This document shows, piece by piece, positions 8,996 through 17,088 of a DNA stretch of 64,000 nt. This stretch comes from an uncultured Muribaculaceae bacterium (GTDB lineage: Bacteria > Bacteroidota > Bacteroidia > Bacteroidales > Muribaculaceae). The position numbers were made by a program, and so were the translations under genes. The notes below the pieces were generated by a model. The model searched no databases, had not been told where the DNA came from, and saw nothing but the letters and a program-made list of their open reading frames with translations. Positions within the stretch are counted from its first letter, which is position 1. Each line of letters opens with the position of its first letter. The stretch lies in NCBI GenBank assembly GCA_910585275.1, contig CAJUCW010000003.1, positions 94,729 to 158,728 of the forward strand, in the 5' to 3' direction.

Positions 8996-10657
8996 TCATA
9001 AGAATATGAGCACAAGTAGCTGGGCAATCACCACGCGAGAGAACATGGCGAGCGGATAGACAGTGGCATAGCTCACCGCCGGATTGTCGCCGGGCAAAGT
9101 ATCGTTGGCATAATTTAAAGCCATCGGATTCGCCATGGCTCCGCAAACCATACCACAGACGGATCCGAAATCAAGCTTCGACCATCTAAGCGCCACCAAT
9201 TCCATTATCACGACCGGCAACACCGTTATAATAAAACCGACGCCTATCCATACCAACCCGTCGCCCCTCATTATCGTTTCCACGAAATGGGCACCTGCAT
9301 CGAGGCCGAGACAAGCAAGATAAAGCGACAACCCTATTCCACGAAGCATCAGGTTGGCACTCCGCGTGGTATATGTCACCATGTGGAAGCGAGGACCAAA
9401 ACGCCCCATCAATATCCCCACCACTATCGGGCCTCCTGCCAGACCAAGCCTGACAGGCGCAGAAATCCCGGGTATCGCAATGGGAACAGATCCCAGTAAA
9501 AGCCCCAGTACAATTCCGACGAATATGACGGCGAGATTCGGGTCTTTCAATTTCGATTCAGTATTGCCTACAACTTTCGCCACCTTCTCGATCTGGCTCT
9601 CCTTACCGACTACGGTAAGCCTGTCGCCCAACTGAAGAATCAACCCGGGCGTGGCAAGCAGGTTGACCCCGCTGCGCGACACCCTCGTGATGTTGATTCC
9701 GTAAGTGTTGCGTAGTTTCAGCGAGCCGAGCTTGTGTCCGTTGATTTCAGGTTTGCTGACGATGATATGACGCGACGTCAGGCTGCTGTCGATTTTGTTC
9801 CAATCAATGTCGCCCGTGTTCCAATCGCGGCTCTCATGCTCACCGAAGAGCACCGTGAGGGCTTCCACGTCTTTATCGGTGGTGATAACCATGAGCCTGT
9901 CGCCGTCTTTTACTACCGTGTCGGAAGTTGGGATGCACACCTCTCCGTCGCGCCATAAACGTGAAATCACAAACTCGAGATTCGACAATTTCACGAGTTC
10001 CTTCACACTTTTATCAAACACACCGGGGTTCTTGACCAGATACGTGGCAATAAAAGTCTGGTTCTCGTCGTCAGGAGAATCAGAAGTAATGTCCGAAGAG
10101 CGGACAAAAAAACGTCTGACCACCACAATCGCAAGAATCACACCGACCACACCGAGCGGATAAGTCACGGCACAACTCAATGCGGCGCCGTTGGCTGAAA
10201 TCCCGAGTTGCGACAAAGCCTGTTGTGCAGCACCAAGTGAAGGCGTGTTGGTCGTAGCCCCGCTTATAATTCCCACCATATCGGCCATGGGGATACGGAA
10301 GACGTAGGTCAACGACACGGCCACGCCGGTCCCCAACAATACGGTGGCAAGCCCAAGCAAATTCAACCTTACGCCACCTTTCCTGAACGAGCTGAAAAAG
10401 CCGGGACCGACCTTAAGGCCAAGCTCATATACAAACAGAACAAGACCGAAACTTTCAGCATAATTCAGCATATCGGAATTGATTGACAGACCAAGATGAC
10501 CGGCAAGGATGCCGGCAAAAAACACCCAGGTCACGCCAAGCGACACTCCAAATACATGAATCTTACCAAGAGCGAGCCCGACAGCTATGATGACGGCAAG
10601 AACAATGACCGCCTGCACCGCTGAATGCTCTACAAAAACACTTTGAAGCCATTCCAT
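8996..10657 (-). CDS. AspT/YidE/YbjL-family transporter with two RCK_C domains
   Basis: 553 residues. Two hydrophobic halves (about 10-180 and 375-553) each carry the antiporter duplication domain, with inverted-repeat glycine signatures (SGATTNTPSLGAAQQAL in the first half, CGAMANPMALNYAND in the second). Between them lie two TrkA/RCK C-terminal ligand-binding domains (about 205-285 and 295-370). AspT itself exchanges aspartate and alanine; YidE and YbjL are uncharacterised relatives. An amino-acid or dicarboxylate exchanger is plausible but unproven. It follows the glycosylase-like gene by ten bases. Confidence 0.9.
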   Translation of the reverse strand: MEWLQSVFVEHSAVQAVIVLAVIIAVGLALGKIHVFGVSLGVTWVFFAGILAGHLGLSINSDMLNYAESFGLVLFVYELGLKVGPGFFSSFRKGGVRLNLLGLATVLLGTGVAVSLTYVFRIPMADMVGIISGATTNTPSLGAAQQALSQLGISANGAALSCAVTYPLGVVGVILAIVVVRRFFVRSSDITSDSPDDENQTFIATYLVKNPGVFDKSVKELVKLSNLEFVISRLWRDGEVCIPTSDTVVKDGDRLMVITTDKDVEALTVLFGEHESRDWNTGDIDWNKIDSSLTSRHIIVSKPEINGHKLGSLKLRNTYGINITRVSRSGVNLLATPGLILQLGDRLTVVGKESQIEKVAKVVGNTESKLKDPNLAVIFVGIVLGLLLGSVPIAIPGISAPVRLGLAGGPIVVGILMGRFGPRFHMVTYTTRSANLMLRGIGLSLYLACLGLDAGAHFVETIMRGDGLVWIGVGFIITVLPVVIMELVALRWSKLDFGSVCGMVCGAMANPMALNYANDTLPGDNPAVSYATVYPLAMFSRVVIAQLLVLIFL

Positions 10658-10667
10658 TTGATATCGT

Positions 10668-11249
10668 CTAAATTATGCCGAGATGATGGAACATACAGGA
10701 ATAATATTCCGCTTTTTTCTCCAGTTTAAGCGGATAGGCACGACTTGTGGAAGGCATGCGCCAAATTTCCAGACCTTTGTCCGACACGACCATCTCCCCC
10801 ATTTTCGGGATGACGGTGTCGGTGATTCCGGCTATGACGGAAGCTGCCTTCTCCCCCGTAGAAGCCACAGCATGACACTCCGGCATCTCAGCAAGAAGGT
10901 CGTAGAGCGGCACCGGTTCCACTATATCGAGATATTTGTCAGAAGCATTACCTTTAAGCCTCCGCACCGCACGTGCCGTATCATTAAGTGCTATCCCTTT
11001 TTCATTCAAAAGACGCTTAATGGCCTCGACATCAAAATTGCATCCCGACTCATCAAGAAGCATTTTGCGGTCGCCAAAGAATATCAATCCCATCATAAAC
11101 CAGAAATCGTTCAAGCGGTTGGGATAATAAAAATCCATCGACCATCGCTTGTTTTGAGGGGGGAAAGTGCCCATAATGAGCACCTTCGCATGCGGAGGTA
11201 TGAACGGAGGCCAAGGATGCCTCTCCAATTCTATAATATCAGTTCCCAT
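10668..11249 (-). CDS. Uracil-DNA-glycosylase-superfamily protein
   Basis: 193 residues. MGTFPPQNKRWSMDFYYPN near residue 28 occupies the place of the UDG superfamily water-activating motif, and RMPSTSRAYP near residue 165 matches the HPSxxxR-like DNA-binding motif of divergent members. These enzymes excise uracil or damaged bases from DNA. The substrate is unclear because the first motif lacks the classic GQDPYH form. It is the first gene of the minus-strand group running to rpe. Confidence 0.75.
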   Translation of the reverse strand: MGTDIIELERHPWPPFIPPHAKVLIMGTFPPQNKRWSMDFYYPNRLNDFWFMMGLIFFGDRKMLLDESGCNFDVEAIKRLLNEKGIALNDTARAVRRLKGNASDKYLDIVEPVPLYDLLAEMPECHAVASTGEKAASVIAGITDTVIPKMGEMVVSDKGLEIWRMPSTSRAYPLKLEKKAEYYSCMFHHLGII

Positions 11250-11256
11250 ATCATGA

Positions 11257-11293
11257 AAACGGACGGCACAACAAAAAAGTTATGCCATCCGAA
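11257..11293 (-). terminator. Rho-independent terminator of the flavodiiron gene
   Basis: On the minus strand, CGGATGGCATAA (11291-11280) pairs with TTGTGCCGTCCG (11271-11260) with two mismatches, around a T-rich loop, and is followed by TTTT. It separates the flavodiiron gene from the downstream glycosylase-like gene. Confidence 0.65.
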
Positions 11294-11348
11294 GATAATT
11301 AACAAAAACGCAACGCTATAGCCGCTTCCATTTCAAATGAAACAATTT

Positions 11349-12539
11349 TCATTTCAACCGAAGGGCCGCAACGAAATTATCCACAAGCCTGTCGATGTCT
11401 TCAAATGTCGATTCATCGGCACTCTGTTTCATAACCAAGGAGTCAACCACCTCAAGCTTCATATCGGCCACATATTCGTTTAACTTTGCCCCTGCTGCCG
11501 CAGCCCAAGTAAACGAACCGAACGTTGCCACCACCTTATCCTTGATTTCCCGGGTTTTCATGGCAATCATAAATTGCTCAACGGGAGGAAGAATGTTCAT
11601 GGAATATGTAGGCGAGCCGACAATCAACCCCTCATAGCGGAAAGCATCCGAAATCATATAGCTCATATTCGATTTTGAAGCATTATGGATTTTGATGTTC
11701 CTAATGCCTTTGGCCGACAGTTTCCTACCTATCTCTTCCGCCACTTCCGCAGTATTGCCATACATAGACCCATAAACAATAGTCACGCCGGGTTCGCTTC
11801 TATATTGAGCAAGATTGCGGTAGATGGCGACAACGTCGGCTATTTTATCATGCCACACGGGGCCATGTGTGGAACAGATGTACTCTATCGGCAGGTCCTT
11901 AAGTTTGTCGAGGGCCCTCGCCACAAACCTTCCATATTTCCCTACGATATTGGAATAATAGCGATACATCTCGTCGCGATACCAGCCTGTTTCCATCTCG
12001 CAATCGACGACTCCGCCGTTAAGCGCGCCGAATGTGCCGAACGCATCGCCCGAAAAAAGCACCTTGTCTTCCTCCACGTAGGTCATCATCGTTTCCGGCC
12101 AATGCACCATCGGAGTCAGATAAAACTTCAAAGTTTTCCCTCCAAGGTCAAGAGTGGAACCGTCGGTTATTTCCATAAGACGATCGTCATCAACATCATA
12201 AAACCCCCTTACCATGCCGAGAGTCTGCTTGTTGCCTACAAGTTTCGCTTCGGGATATTTCGAAAGAATAAGGGGGATACTTCCGGAATGGTCCGGCTCC
12301 ATGTGGTTGACAACCACATAATCAATACCTCCGTTGCCAATAATCTCATGAATGGCCTTAAGATAGTCAAGGATTGTGCCAATCTCCACCGTATCGACAA
12401 GGGCCGTCTTTACGCCTTTTACTATATAAGAATTGTAACTTACTCCGTAAGGGAGCGGCCAAAGAGCCTCAAACCGGTCGGTCACCCGGTCGTTGACCCC
12501 GGCATAAAAAATGCCGCTTTTAATCTCGCGAATATTCAT
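11349..12539 (-). CDS. fprA: Flavodiiron protein (A-type flavoprotein, O2/NO reductase)
   Basis: 396 residues from the chosen start at 12539 (MNIREIKSGIFYAG); an in-frame ATG nine codons upstream is less like the family. The metallo-beta-lactamase domain has the diiron ligands in NHMEPDHSG, MVHWPETM, GDAFGTFG and STHGPVWH. The C-terminal flavodoxin domain begins at about 250 with YGSMYGNTAEVAEEIG. In anaerobes such proteins reduce O2 to water or NO to N2O, protecting against oxidative and nitrosative stress. No rubredoxin partner gene lies beside it. Confidence 0.93.
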   Translation of the reverse strand: MNIREIKSGIFYAGVNDRVTDRFEALWPLPYGVSYNSYIVKGVKTALVDTVEIGTILDYLKAIHEIIGNGGIDYVVVNHMEPDHSGSIPLILSKYPEAKLVGNKQTLGMVRGFYDVDDDRLMEITDGSTLDLGGKTLKFYLTPMVHWPETMMTYVEEDKVLFSGDAFGTFGALNGGVVDCEMETGWYRDEMYRYYSNIVGKYGRFVARALDKLKDLPIEYICSTHGPVWHDKIADVVAIYRNLAQYRSEPGVTIVYGSMYGNTAEVAEEIGRKLSAKGIRNIKIHNASKSNMSYMISDAFRYEGLIVGSPTYSMNILPPVEQFMIAMKTREIKDKVVATFGSFTWAAAAGAKLNEYVADMKLEVVDSLVMKQSADESTFEDIDRLVDNFVAALRLK

Positions 12540-12642
12540 CTTATAAAATATTTTCCTTGGTGTCAAAAAAAAACGATAATACTGTCAGAATCTCGGAGAG
12601 ATATGTCATGACACGTCTTAATCATAGTTTTTAACTCGACTG

Positions 12643-12674
12643 CAAAATTACTTAAAAATGCGATTATACCCAAA
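12643..12674 (-). promoter_or_regulatory. Bacteroidetes primary-sigma promoter of fprA
   Basis: On the minus strand, TTTG (12674-12671), 20 bp, then TAATTTTG (12650-12643). This is an exact match to the Bacteroidetes -33/-7 consensus and lies about 100 bases before the chosen start at 12539. Confidence 0.7.
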
Positions 12675-12745
12675 CCGGACCCTTTTTTATGACAACATTA
12701 AAGCGCAAACAGCCAATAATTCTTTAATCAGATTGTTTTTTTAAG

Positions 12746-12753
12746 TAATTTTG
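12746..12753 (+). promoter_or_regulatory. -7 element (TAATTTTG) before the DUF486 gene
   Basis: TAATTTTG matches the Bacteroidetes -7 consensus and sits 24 bases before the start codon. No convincing TTTG was seen at the right distance upstream. It probably drives the four-gene DUF486-dus-nucleosidase-transporter unit. Confidence 0.5.
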
Positions 12754-12776
12754 CACTCCAATTCTTTAACTGAGTT

Positions 12777-13154
12777 ATGAAAGCATATGTCGTAACAATC
12801 ATCCTCCTCGTCATATCCAATGTCTTTATGACCGTCGCGTGGTACGGACATCTTAAACTCCAGAACATGGGAATAACCAAAAACTGGCCCCTCTTCGCCA
12901 TAATTGCGACGTCATGGGGCGTGGCCCTTTTGGAATATTGTTTTATGATTCCCGCCAACCGAATCGGTTTTCAGGAAAACGGAGGTCCCTTTTCCCTCTT
13001 CCAATTGAAAATAATCCAGGAAGTGATTACACTCACAGTCTTCACGGTGCTTGCAATGTTTTTCTTTTCGGGAGAAAAACTCCACTGGAACCATGTGGCG
13101 GCTTTTATCTGCCTTGTGGGTGCCGTATGTTTCACATTCCTTCCTCAAAAATAA
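12777..13154 (+). CDS. DUF486 (DMT-like) small membrane protein
   Basis: 125 residues with four hydrophobic segments, starting MKAYVVTIILLVISNVFMTVAWYGHLK. The motif ALLEYCFMIPANRIGF and the FSLFQLKIIQEVITL, FAVFSG-like block are typical of the DUF486 family, which resembles half-size drug/metabolite transporters that work as dimers. The substrate is unknown. Dus starts six bases after the stop. Confidence 0.85.
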   Translation: MKAYVVTIILLVISNVFMTVAWYGHLKLQNMGITKNWPLFAIIATSWGVALLEYCFMIPANRIGFQENGGPFSLFQLKIIQEVITLTVFTVLAMFFFSGEKLHWNHVAAFICLVGAVCFTFLPQK

Positions 13155-13160
13155 ACAAGC

Positions 13161-14087
13161 ATGAATTATCATTTCGCCCCCGTGCAGGGACACACCGATG
13201 CCCCCTATCGCCATTATCATCGCAAAATATATGGCAACCTCTGCGATTACTACACTCCGTTCATCCGCCTCGAACAAGGAAAACTGCGGACGCGCGACGT
13301 AAAAGACTTCACTTCTACGTTAAACGAAGAATCGCGCACAATCCCCCAGATAATATTTCGGGACGAGCACGAATTAAACTCTCTTATTTCCCTCATGAGA
13401 GAAAACGGAGCGAAAGAAATCGACCTCAACATGGGATGCCCGTTCCCCCTACAGACAGGCCACGGACGCGGGGCCGCCACCGTATCGCGCCCCGAACTCG
13501 GTGAAGCCGTGGAGAAAGCCGTATCGGAGAATCCGGATATTCTTTTTTCTCTTAAAATGCGCCTGGGTCTGACGAATCCTGACGAATGGAAAATTTTGTT
13601 GCCGCATTTAAACAACATTAGACTCAGACACATAACCGTGCATCCCAGGGTGGGCAAACAGCAATATGGCGGAGATTTAAATCTCGAGCAATTCGGCGAG
13701 ATATTAAAATCGAGCAGCAATCCAGTAGTGTTCAACGGAGAAATTAAGACGCCTTCCGATATCAGCCGGATATTTGAACGTTTTCCCGAAGCGGCAGGCA
13801 TAATGATGGGACGCGGTCTGTTGGCGCGTCCGTCGCTCATGACAGAGTTTAACGAAGGGAGCGAATGGGACAAAACGAAACGGATCGAAACCATGCTCGC
13901 ATTCCACCGTGCGCTTTTTGACCACTACTCTTCCACTCTTTGCGGCGACAGTCAAATCATCTCAAAGATAAAACCGTTTTGGGAATACGCGGAAGATGAA
14001 ATCGGAAGAAAACCGTGGAAGGCTATAAAAAAGGCTGTGAATATAGCCAAATATCACTCCGCCGTAGCCTCCATTCAAAATTTGTAA
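13161..14087 (+). CDS. dus: tRNA-dihydrouridine synthase family protein
   Basis: 308 residues. FMN-dependent TIM barrel that reduces uridines in tRNA D-loops. FAPVQGHTDAPYR is the N-terminal FMN motif; DLNMGCPFPLQTGHGRGAA includes the proton-donor Cys in GCP; KMRLGL, ITVHPR, VFNGEI and MMGRGLLARP complete the barrel. The family member (DusA, B or C type) cannot be told reliably. The next gene starts 17 bases after the stop. Confidence 0.9.
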   Translation: MNYHFAPVQGHTDAPYRHYHRKIYGNLCDYYTPFIRLEQGKLRTRDVKDFTSTLNEESRTIPQIIFRDEHELNSLISLMRENGAKEIDLNMGCPFPLQTGHGRGAATVSRPELGEAVEKAVSENPDILFSLKMRLGLTNPDEWKILLPHLNNIRLRHITVHPRVGKQQYGGDLNLEQFGEILKSSSNPVVFNGEIKTPSDISRIFERFPEAAGIMMGRGLLARPSLMTEFNEGSEWDKTKRIETMLAFHRALFDHYSSTLCGDSQIISKIKPFWEYAEDEIGRKPWKAIKKAVNIAKYHSAVASIQNL

Positions 14088-14104
14088 CCATTAACATTAA
14101 GAAT

Positions 14105-14779
14105 ATGAAAATAGCAATTCTTGCGGCCATGGACAAGGAGCACGACCTTATCGTGGCACTCCTTGACTCTGCTGAGGAGATGGACTATGAAGGAATAAAA
14201 CTGTACAGAGGTCTCCTTGGGAATCACGAAATATTTGTAGCAAAATGTGGAATAGGGAAAGTAAACTCCGCACTCAACGCATATAAGATCATCAAGGCCG
14301 TAAAGCCCGACTTGATTATCAATTCAGGAGTGGCAGGAGGAGCCGGGCTACCCGTAGGTTCTGTTTTAGTGGCCGATAAGGTGGCATATCACGATGTCTG
14401 GTGCGGTCCGGGCACTGAATATGGAGCCGCCGACGGTTTCCCTCGCGAATTTTCACCTTTCGCAAAAGTGGTTGATTTGGCGAAAAACACGCTCGCCGGC
14501 AGCGCAATGACAGGATTGATATGCAGCGGCGACAAATTCGTATCCACGCCCGAAGAAATCGCCTTCATTCGCTCCAAGTTTCCCGATGTATGTGCCGTCG
14601 ATATGGAATCGGCGTCTATTGCCCAGACTTGCACAATGGAAGGCATCCCTTTCGCCATAGTAAGGATTGTAAGCGACACACCGGGAGAAGGAGAGAATAT
14701 ATCGCAGTACCAGGATTTCTGGAAAGATGCGCCTTTAAAGACATTTTCAACGGTTCGCATTCTTATCGAAAGTCTTTAA
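14105..14779 (+). CDS. mtnN: 5'-methylthioadenosine/S-adenosylhomocysteine nucleosidase
   Basis: 224 residues from the MKIAILAAMDKEHDL start, which is the family N-terminus; an earlier in-frame start would overlap dus by 73 bases. It hydrolyses MTA and SAH to the thio-ribose product and adenine, clearing by-products of SAM use and of polyamine synthesis, which links it functionally to speA. Visible motifs are CGIGKVNSA, NSGVAGG and VDMESASIAQTC with the catalytic Glu, and IVRIVSDTPGE with the catalytic Asp. Confidence 0.93.
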   Translation: MKIAILAAMDKEHDLIVALLDSAEEMDYEGIKLYRGLLGNHEIFVAKCGIGKVNSALNAYKIIKAVKPDLIINSGVAGGAGLPVGSVLVADKVAYHDVWCGPGTEYGAADGFPREFSPFAKVVDLAKNTLAGSAMTGLICSGDKFVSTPEEIAFIRSKFPDVCAVDMESASIAQTCTMEGIPFAIVRIVSDTPGEGENISQYQDFWKDAPLKTFSTVRILIESL

Positions 14780-14790
14780 GTCTTATCGTT

Positions 14791-15717
14791 ATGCATTTGG
14801 CAATAAAGAGGTCGCAACTAAAGACCCTGATGCTTCCTGTTGCAATGGTAGGGGGAGCCATTTTTTATCCCTGGATGGGCCATATCACCTTTCTCTCCCC
14901 CTATCTGATTTTCACGATGCTTTTCATCACATATTGCAAATTGAAAATCTCGGACTTCCGGCCCAACCGATTCGAAGCGACACTTCTTGCCGTGCAACTT
15001 GCTTTGGCAGGAGCTGCTTATGGGCTCACTTTTTTCTGGAACAAGACTCTTGCCGAAGGAGTGTTTATATGCTTCTTCATACCGACGGCCACAGCAGCGC
15101 CGGTGATTACGGCAATGCTTGGAGGAAGCATATCACGTGTGGCCACATACAGCCTGATGTGCAATGCCGTCGTAGCTGTTGCGGGGCCCCTCGTCCTCGC
15201 AGCACTCGGCGAGCATGCCGAAATGACGTTTATCCAGTCGTTCAAGCTTATTCTTTCGCAAGTGTTCCCCCTCATCATCATGCCGCTTGCGCTTGCCCTG
15301 ATATTGCGCTATACACTCCCTAAGGTCCATTCCAGAATCGTGGAGATGCAGCAACTTTCTTTCTATCTTTGGGCTGTTTCGCTTTTCATAGTTGTAGGAA
15401 GCTGCGTTAGTTTCGCAATAAAGAACTGGACGCCCGCCTCCACCATCACCATGGTGCTTCTTGCATTGGGCGCCCTCGTGGCTTGTCTGCTCCAATTTAA
15501 AATCGGGAGAATCATAGGTGGGAAATTCGGCGACAAGGTTTCCGGTGGCCAGGGCCTGGGACAAAAGAACACAGTTCTCGCCGTCTGGCTCGCGCTTGCC
15601 TATATGAACCCGATGGCATCCATCGCACCGGCCGCCTACGTGGCATGGCAAAATTCGATAAATTCATGGCAGCTCATGCGCCATGAACACAACACAAGGA
15701 AAAAACATACAGCATAA
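14791..15717 (+). CDS. BASS-like (bile acid:sodium symporter fold) transporter
   Basis: 308 residues with nine or ten hydrophobic segments. ICFFIPTATAAPVITAMLGG and NAVVAVAGPLVLA resemble the discontinuous-helix regions of BASS-superfamily transporters, and the protein ends with ALAYMNPMASIAPAAYVAWQNSINSWQL, common in Bacteroidales members. The substrate is unknown. It is the last gene of the unit starting at 12777 and is closed by the terminator at 15764. Confidence 0.7.
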   Translation: MHLAIKRSQLKTLMLPVAMVGGAIFYPWMGHITFLSPYLIFTMLFITYCKLKISDFRPNRFEATLLAVQLALAGAAYGLTFFWNKTLAEGVFICFFIPTATAAPVITAMLGGSISRVATYSLMCNAVVAVAGPLVLAALGEHAEMTFIQSFKLILSQVFPLIIMPLALALILRYTLPKVHSRIVEMQQLSFYLWAVSLFIVVGSCVSFAIKNWTPASTITMVLLALGALVACLLQFKIGRIIGGKFGDKVSGGQGLGQKNTVLAVWLALAYMNPMASIAPAAYVAWQNSINSWQLMRHEHNTRKKHTA

Positions 15718-15763
15718 TGACCACCCCTTATATCTTACGAACGTCAGAATGAGGAGTAGCGAA

Positions 15764-15793
15764 AAAAAATCCCGGCGATCGCCGGGATTTTTT
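15764..15793. terminator. Bidirectional terminator between convergent genes
   Basis: The self-complementary core TCCCGGCGATCGCCGGGA is flanked by an A-run on the left and a T-run on the right, so it can end both the BASS-like gene (+) and the NlpC/P60 gene (-). Confidence 0.9.
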
Positions 15794-15813
15794 GTATCTT
15801 TCAATAAACTCTA

Positions 15814-16464
15814 TCACTTAATGATTATGCGCCGCGCACCGAGGTAGCGTTTTGCATAATAGCCGCCACATCCATCGATTTTGATGCCTCCGGAAGTACT
15901 CGCATGTATAAACCTGAATGTTCCATTCTCATTATCCGCACTCACCACAATACCAACGTGTCCGACAATACCGCGTTTACTGTTGCGTCCGGTAAAGAAA
16001 ACCAGGTCGCCTTCGCGAAGCTCATTCCTTTCAACGCTTTCCCCTTGGTTAAACTGATCGCGTGAAGAACCGCTGAGTTCATATCCGAACTGACGATAGA
16101 CATAGCTTGAAAACCCGCTGCAGTCAAAAGACGACGGGCCCTTGCCGCCGGAACGATAGCGCTTGCCGATATGCTTCCGGGCTTCCGAGAGAAGGTCTTT
16201 AATCATTGCCGACGATTCGGCAGAAAGCGGATTATTGTTAAGGACTTCCGTTTCACGCCGGTCGATGTCATGTTTCATGAAATCTTTTATGACATCCTTG
16301 TCCATTCTCATTTTGACATTAGCAAGCTGCCGCTGATGGGCAGCCTGATGAGCAGCGGACAATGTCCTGGATTCATCTACATCTTTGGCAGATGTTCTTT
16401 CCGCAGAAGCGGCAAGAACACCTGTAGAAATCAATATTATGCTTAAAACGTTCCTAAGTTTCAT
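15814..16464 (-). CDS. Secreted NlpC/P60 peptidoglycan endopeptidase
   Basis: 216 residues. An N-terminal signal peptide (MKLRNVLSIILISTGVLAASA) precedes a charged linker and a C-terminal NlpC/P60 domain from about 90. The catalytic Cys lies in FDCSGFSSYVYRQFG, the His in GHVGIVV, and the third polar residue is probably the His in FIHAS. Such enzymes cleave D-Glu-diaminopimelate or related bonds in peptidoglycan stems during growth or turnover. It is monocistronic with its own promoter. Confidence 0.92.
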   Translation of the reverse strand: MKLRNVLSIILISTGVLAASAERTSAKDVDESRTLSAAHQAAHQRQLANVKMRMDKDVIKDFMKHDIDRRETEVLNNNPLSAESSAMIKDLLSEARKHIGKRYRSGGKGPSSFDCSGFSSYVYRQFGYELSGSSRDQFNQGESVERNELREGDLVFFTGRNSKRGIVGHVGIVVSADNENGTFRFIHASTSGGIKIDGCGGYYAKRYLGARRIIIK

Positions 16465-16572
16465 GGAATTGGGTTATAACTTAAGGCGTCCCCGAAATAT
16501 ACATCAAATACGTATAACATGAATACCAAATAGATATCCAACATCGCGGATTGCCGATTATGTATCCGTGTG

Positions 16573-16603
16573 CAAATTTAACAAAAAAATCCCAGCATAC
16601 AAA
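16573..16603 (-). promoter_or_regulatory. Promoter of the NlpC/P60 gene; note on the 16465-17088 gap
   Basis: On the minus strand, TTTG (16603-16600), 19 bp, then TAAATTTG (16580-16573), a close match to the Bacteroidetes consensus. It sits in the 624-base gap between the NlpC/P60 and DUF4011 genes. Apart from this and the promoter at 16842, the gap shows only AT-rich sequence without a recognisable RNA or repeat. Confidence 0.65.
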
Positions 16604-16841
16604 ATTTGGCACTCTTGATTATGCCTTATATTCAACTATTTAATATTCTTTAGCAATCGGCACACCATGTCAAAAACTGTGCAAAACCATTCTCTGCTAC
16701 ACCTTTTTCATATCAAGAGCGCATAAGAATCAGATGCAGCTTTGAGCTTAAAACAGACATTTTCCCGGCGAATGACGTCGTTTAATATAATTTAACAGAA
16801 TTTCAAGATAAAACATACCTTTTACCTTATTGTTTAGACCA

Positions 16842-16879
16842 TTGACTCTTCCGACATATCACATTTTTTTGTAATTTTG
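16842..16879 (+). promoter_or_regulatory. Probable promoter of the DUF4011-helicase gene
   Basis: TAATTTTG at 16872-16879 matches the -7 consensus. A TTGACT at 16842 is a possible upstream element, though its spacing is a few bases long. It would give a leader of about 200 bases before the start at 17089. Confidence 0.45.
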
Positions 16880-17088
16880 CAAAAGTATTAGGCAATTCTT
16901 TCCAATTCCACTGAAACTAAGAATGTTCGGATTTTCATATCCTGTCTGGTTCTGACATTCCGAAACGGCTATTTATTTGGTGCCACCATTGTTTTTTGAG
17001 TGTATTTTTTGGATTGATTATATGTCTGGCATATAACCCGACTTTACAGCATACGCAGTCTAACGAACTTTGCAAAGTATATTATTCG

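Noticed and set aside
16606..16624. TGGCACTCTTGATTATGCC as another sigma-54 site
   Set aside because: The spacing between the GG and GC elements is three bases too long.
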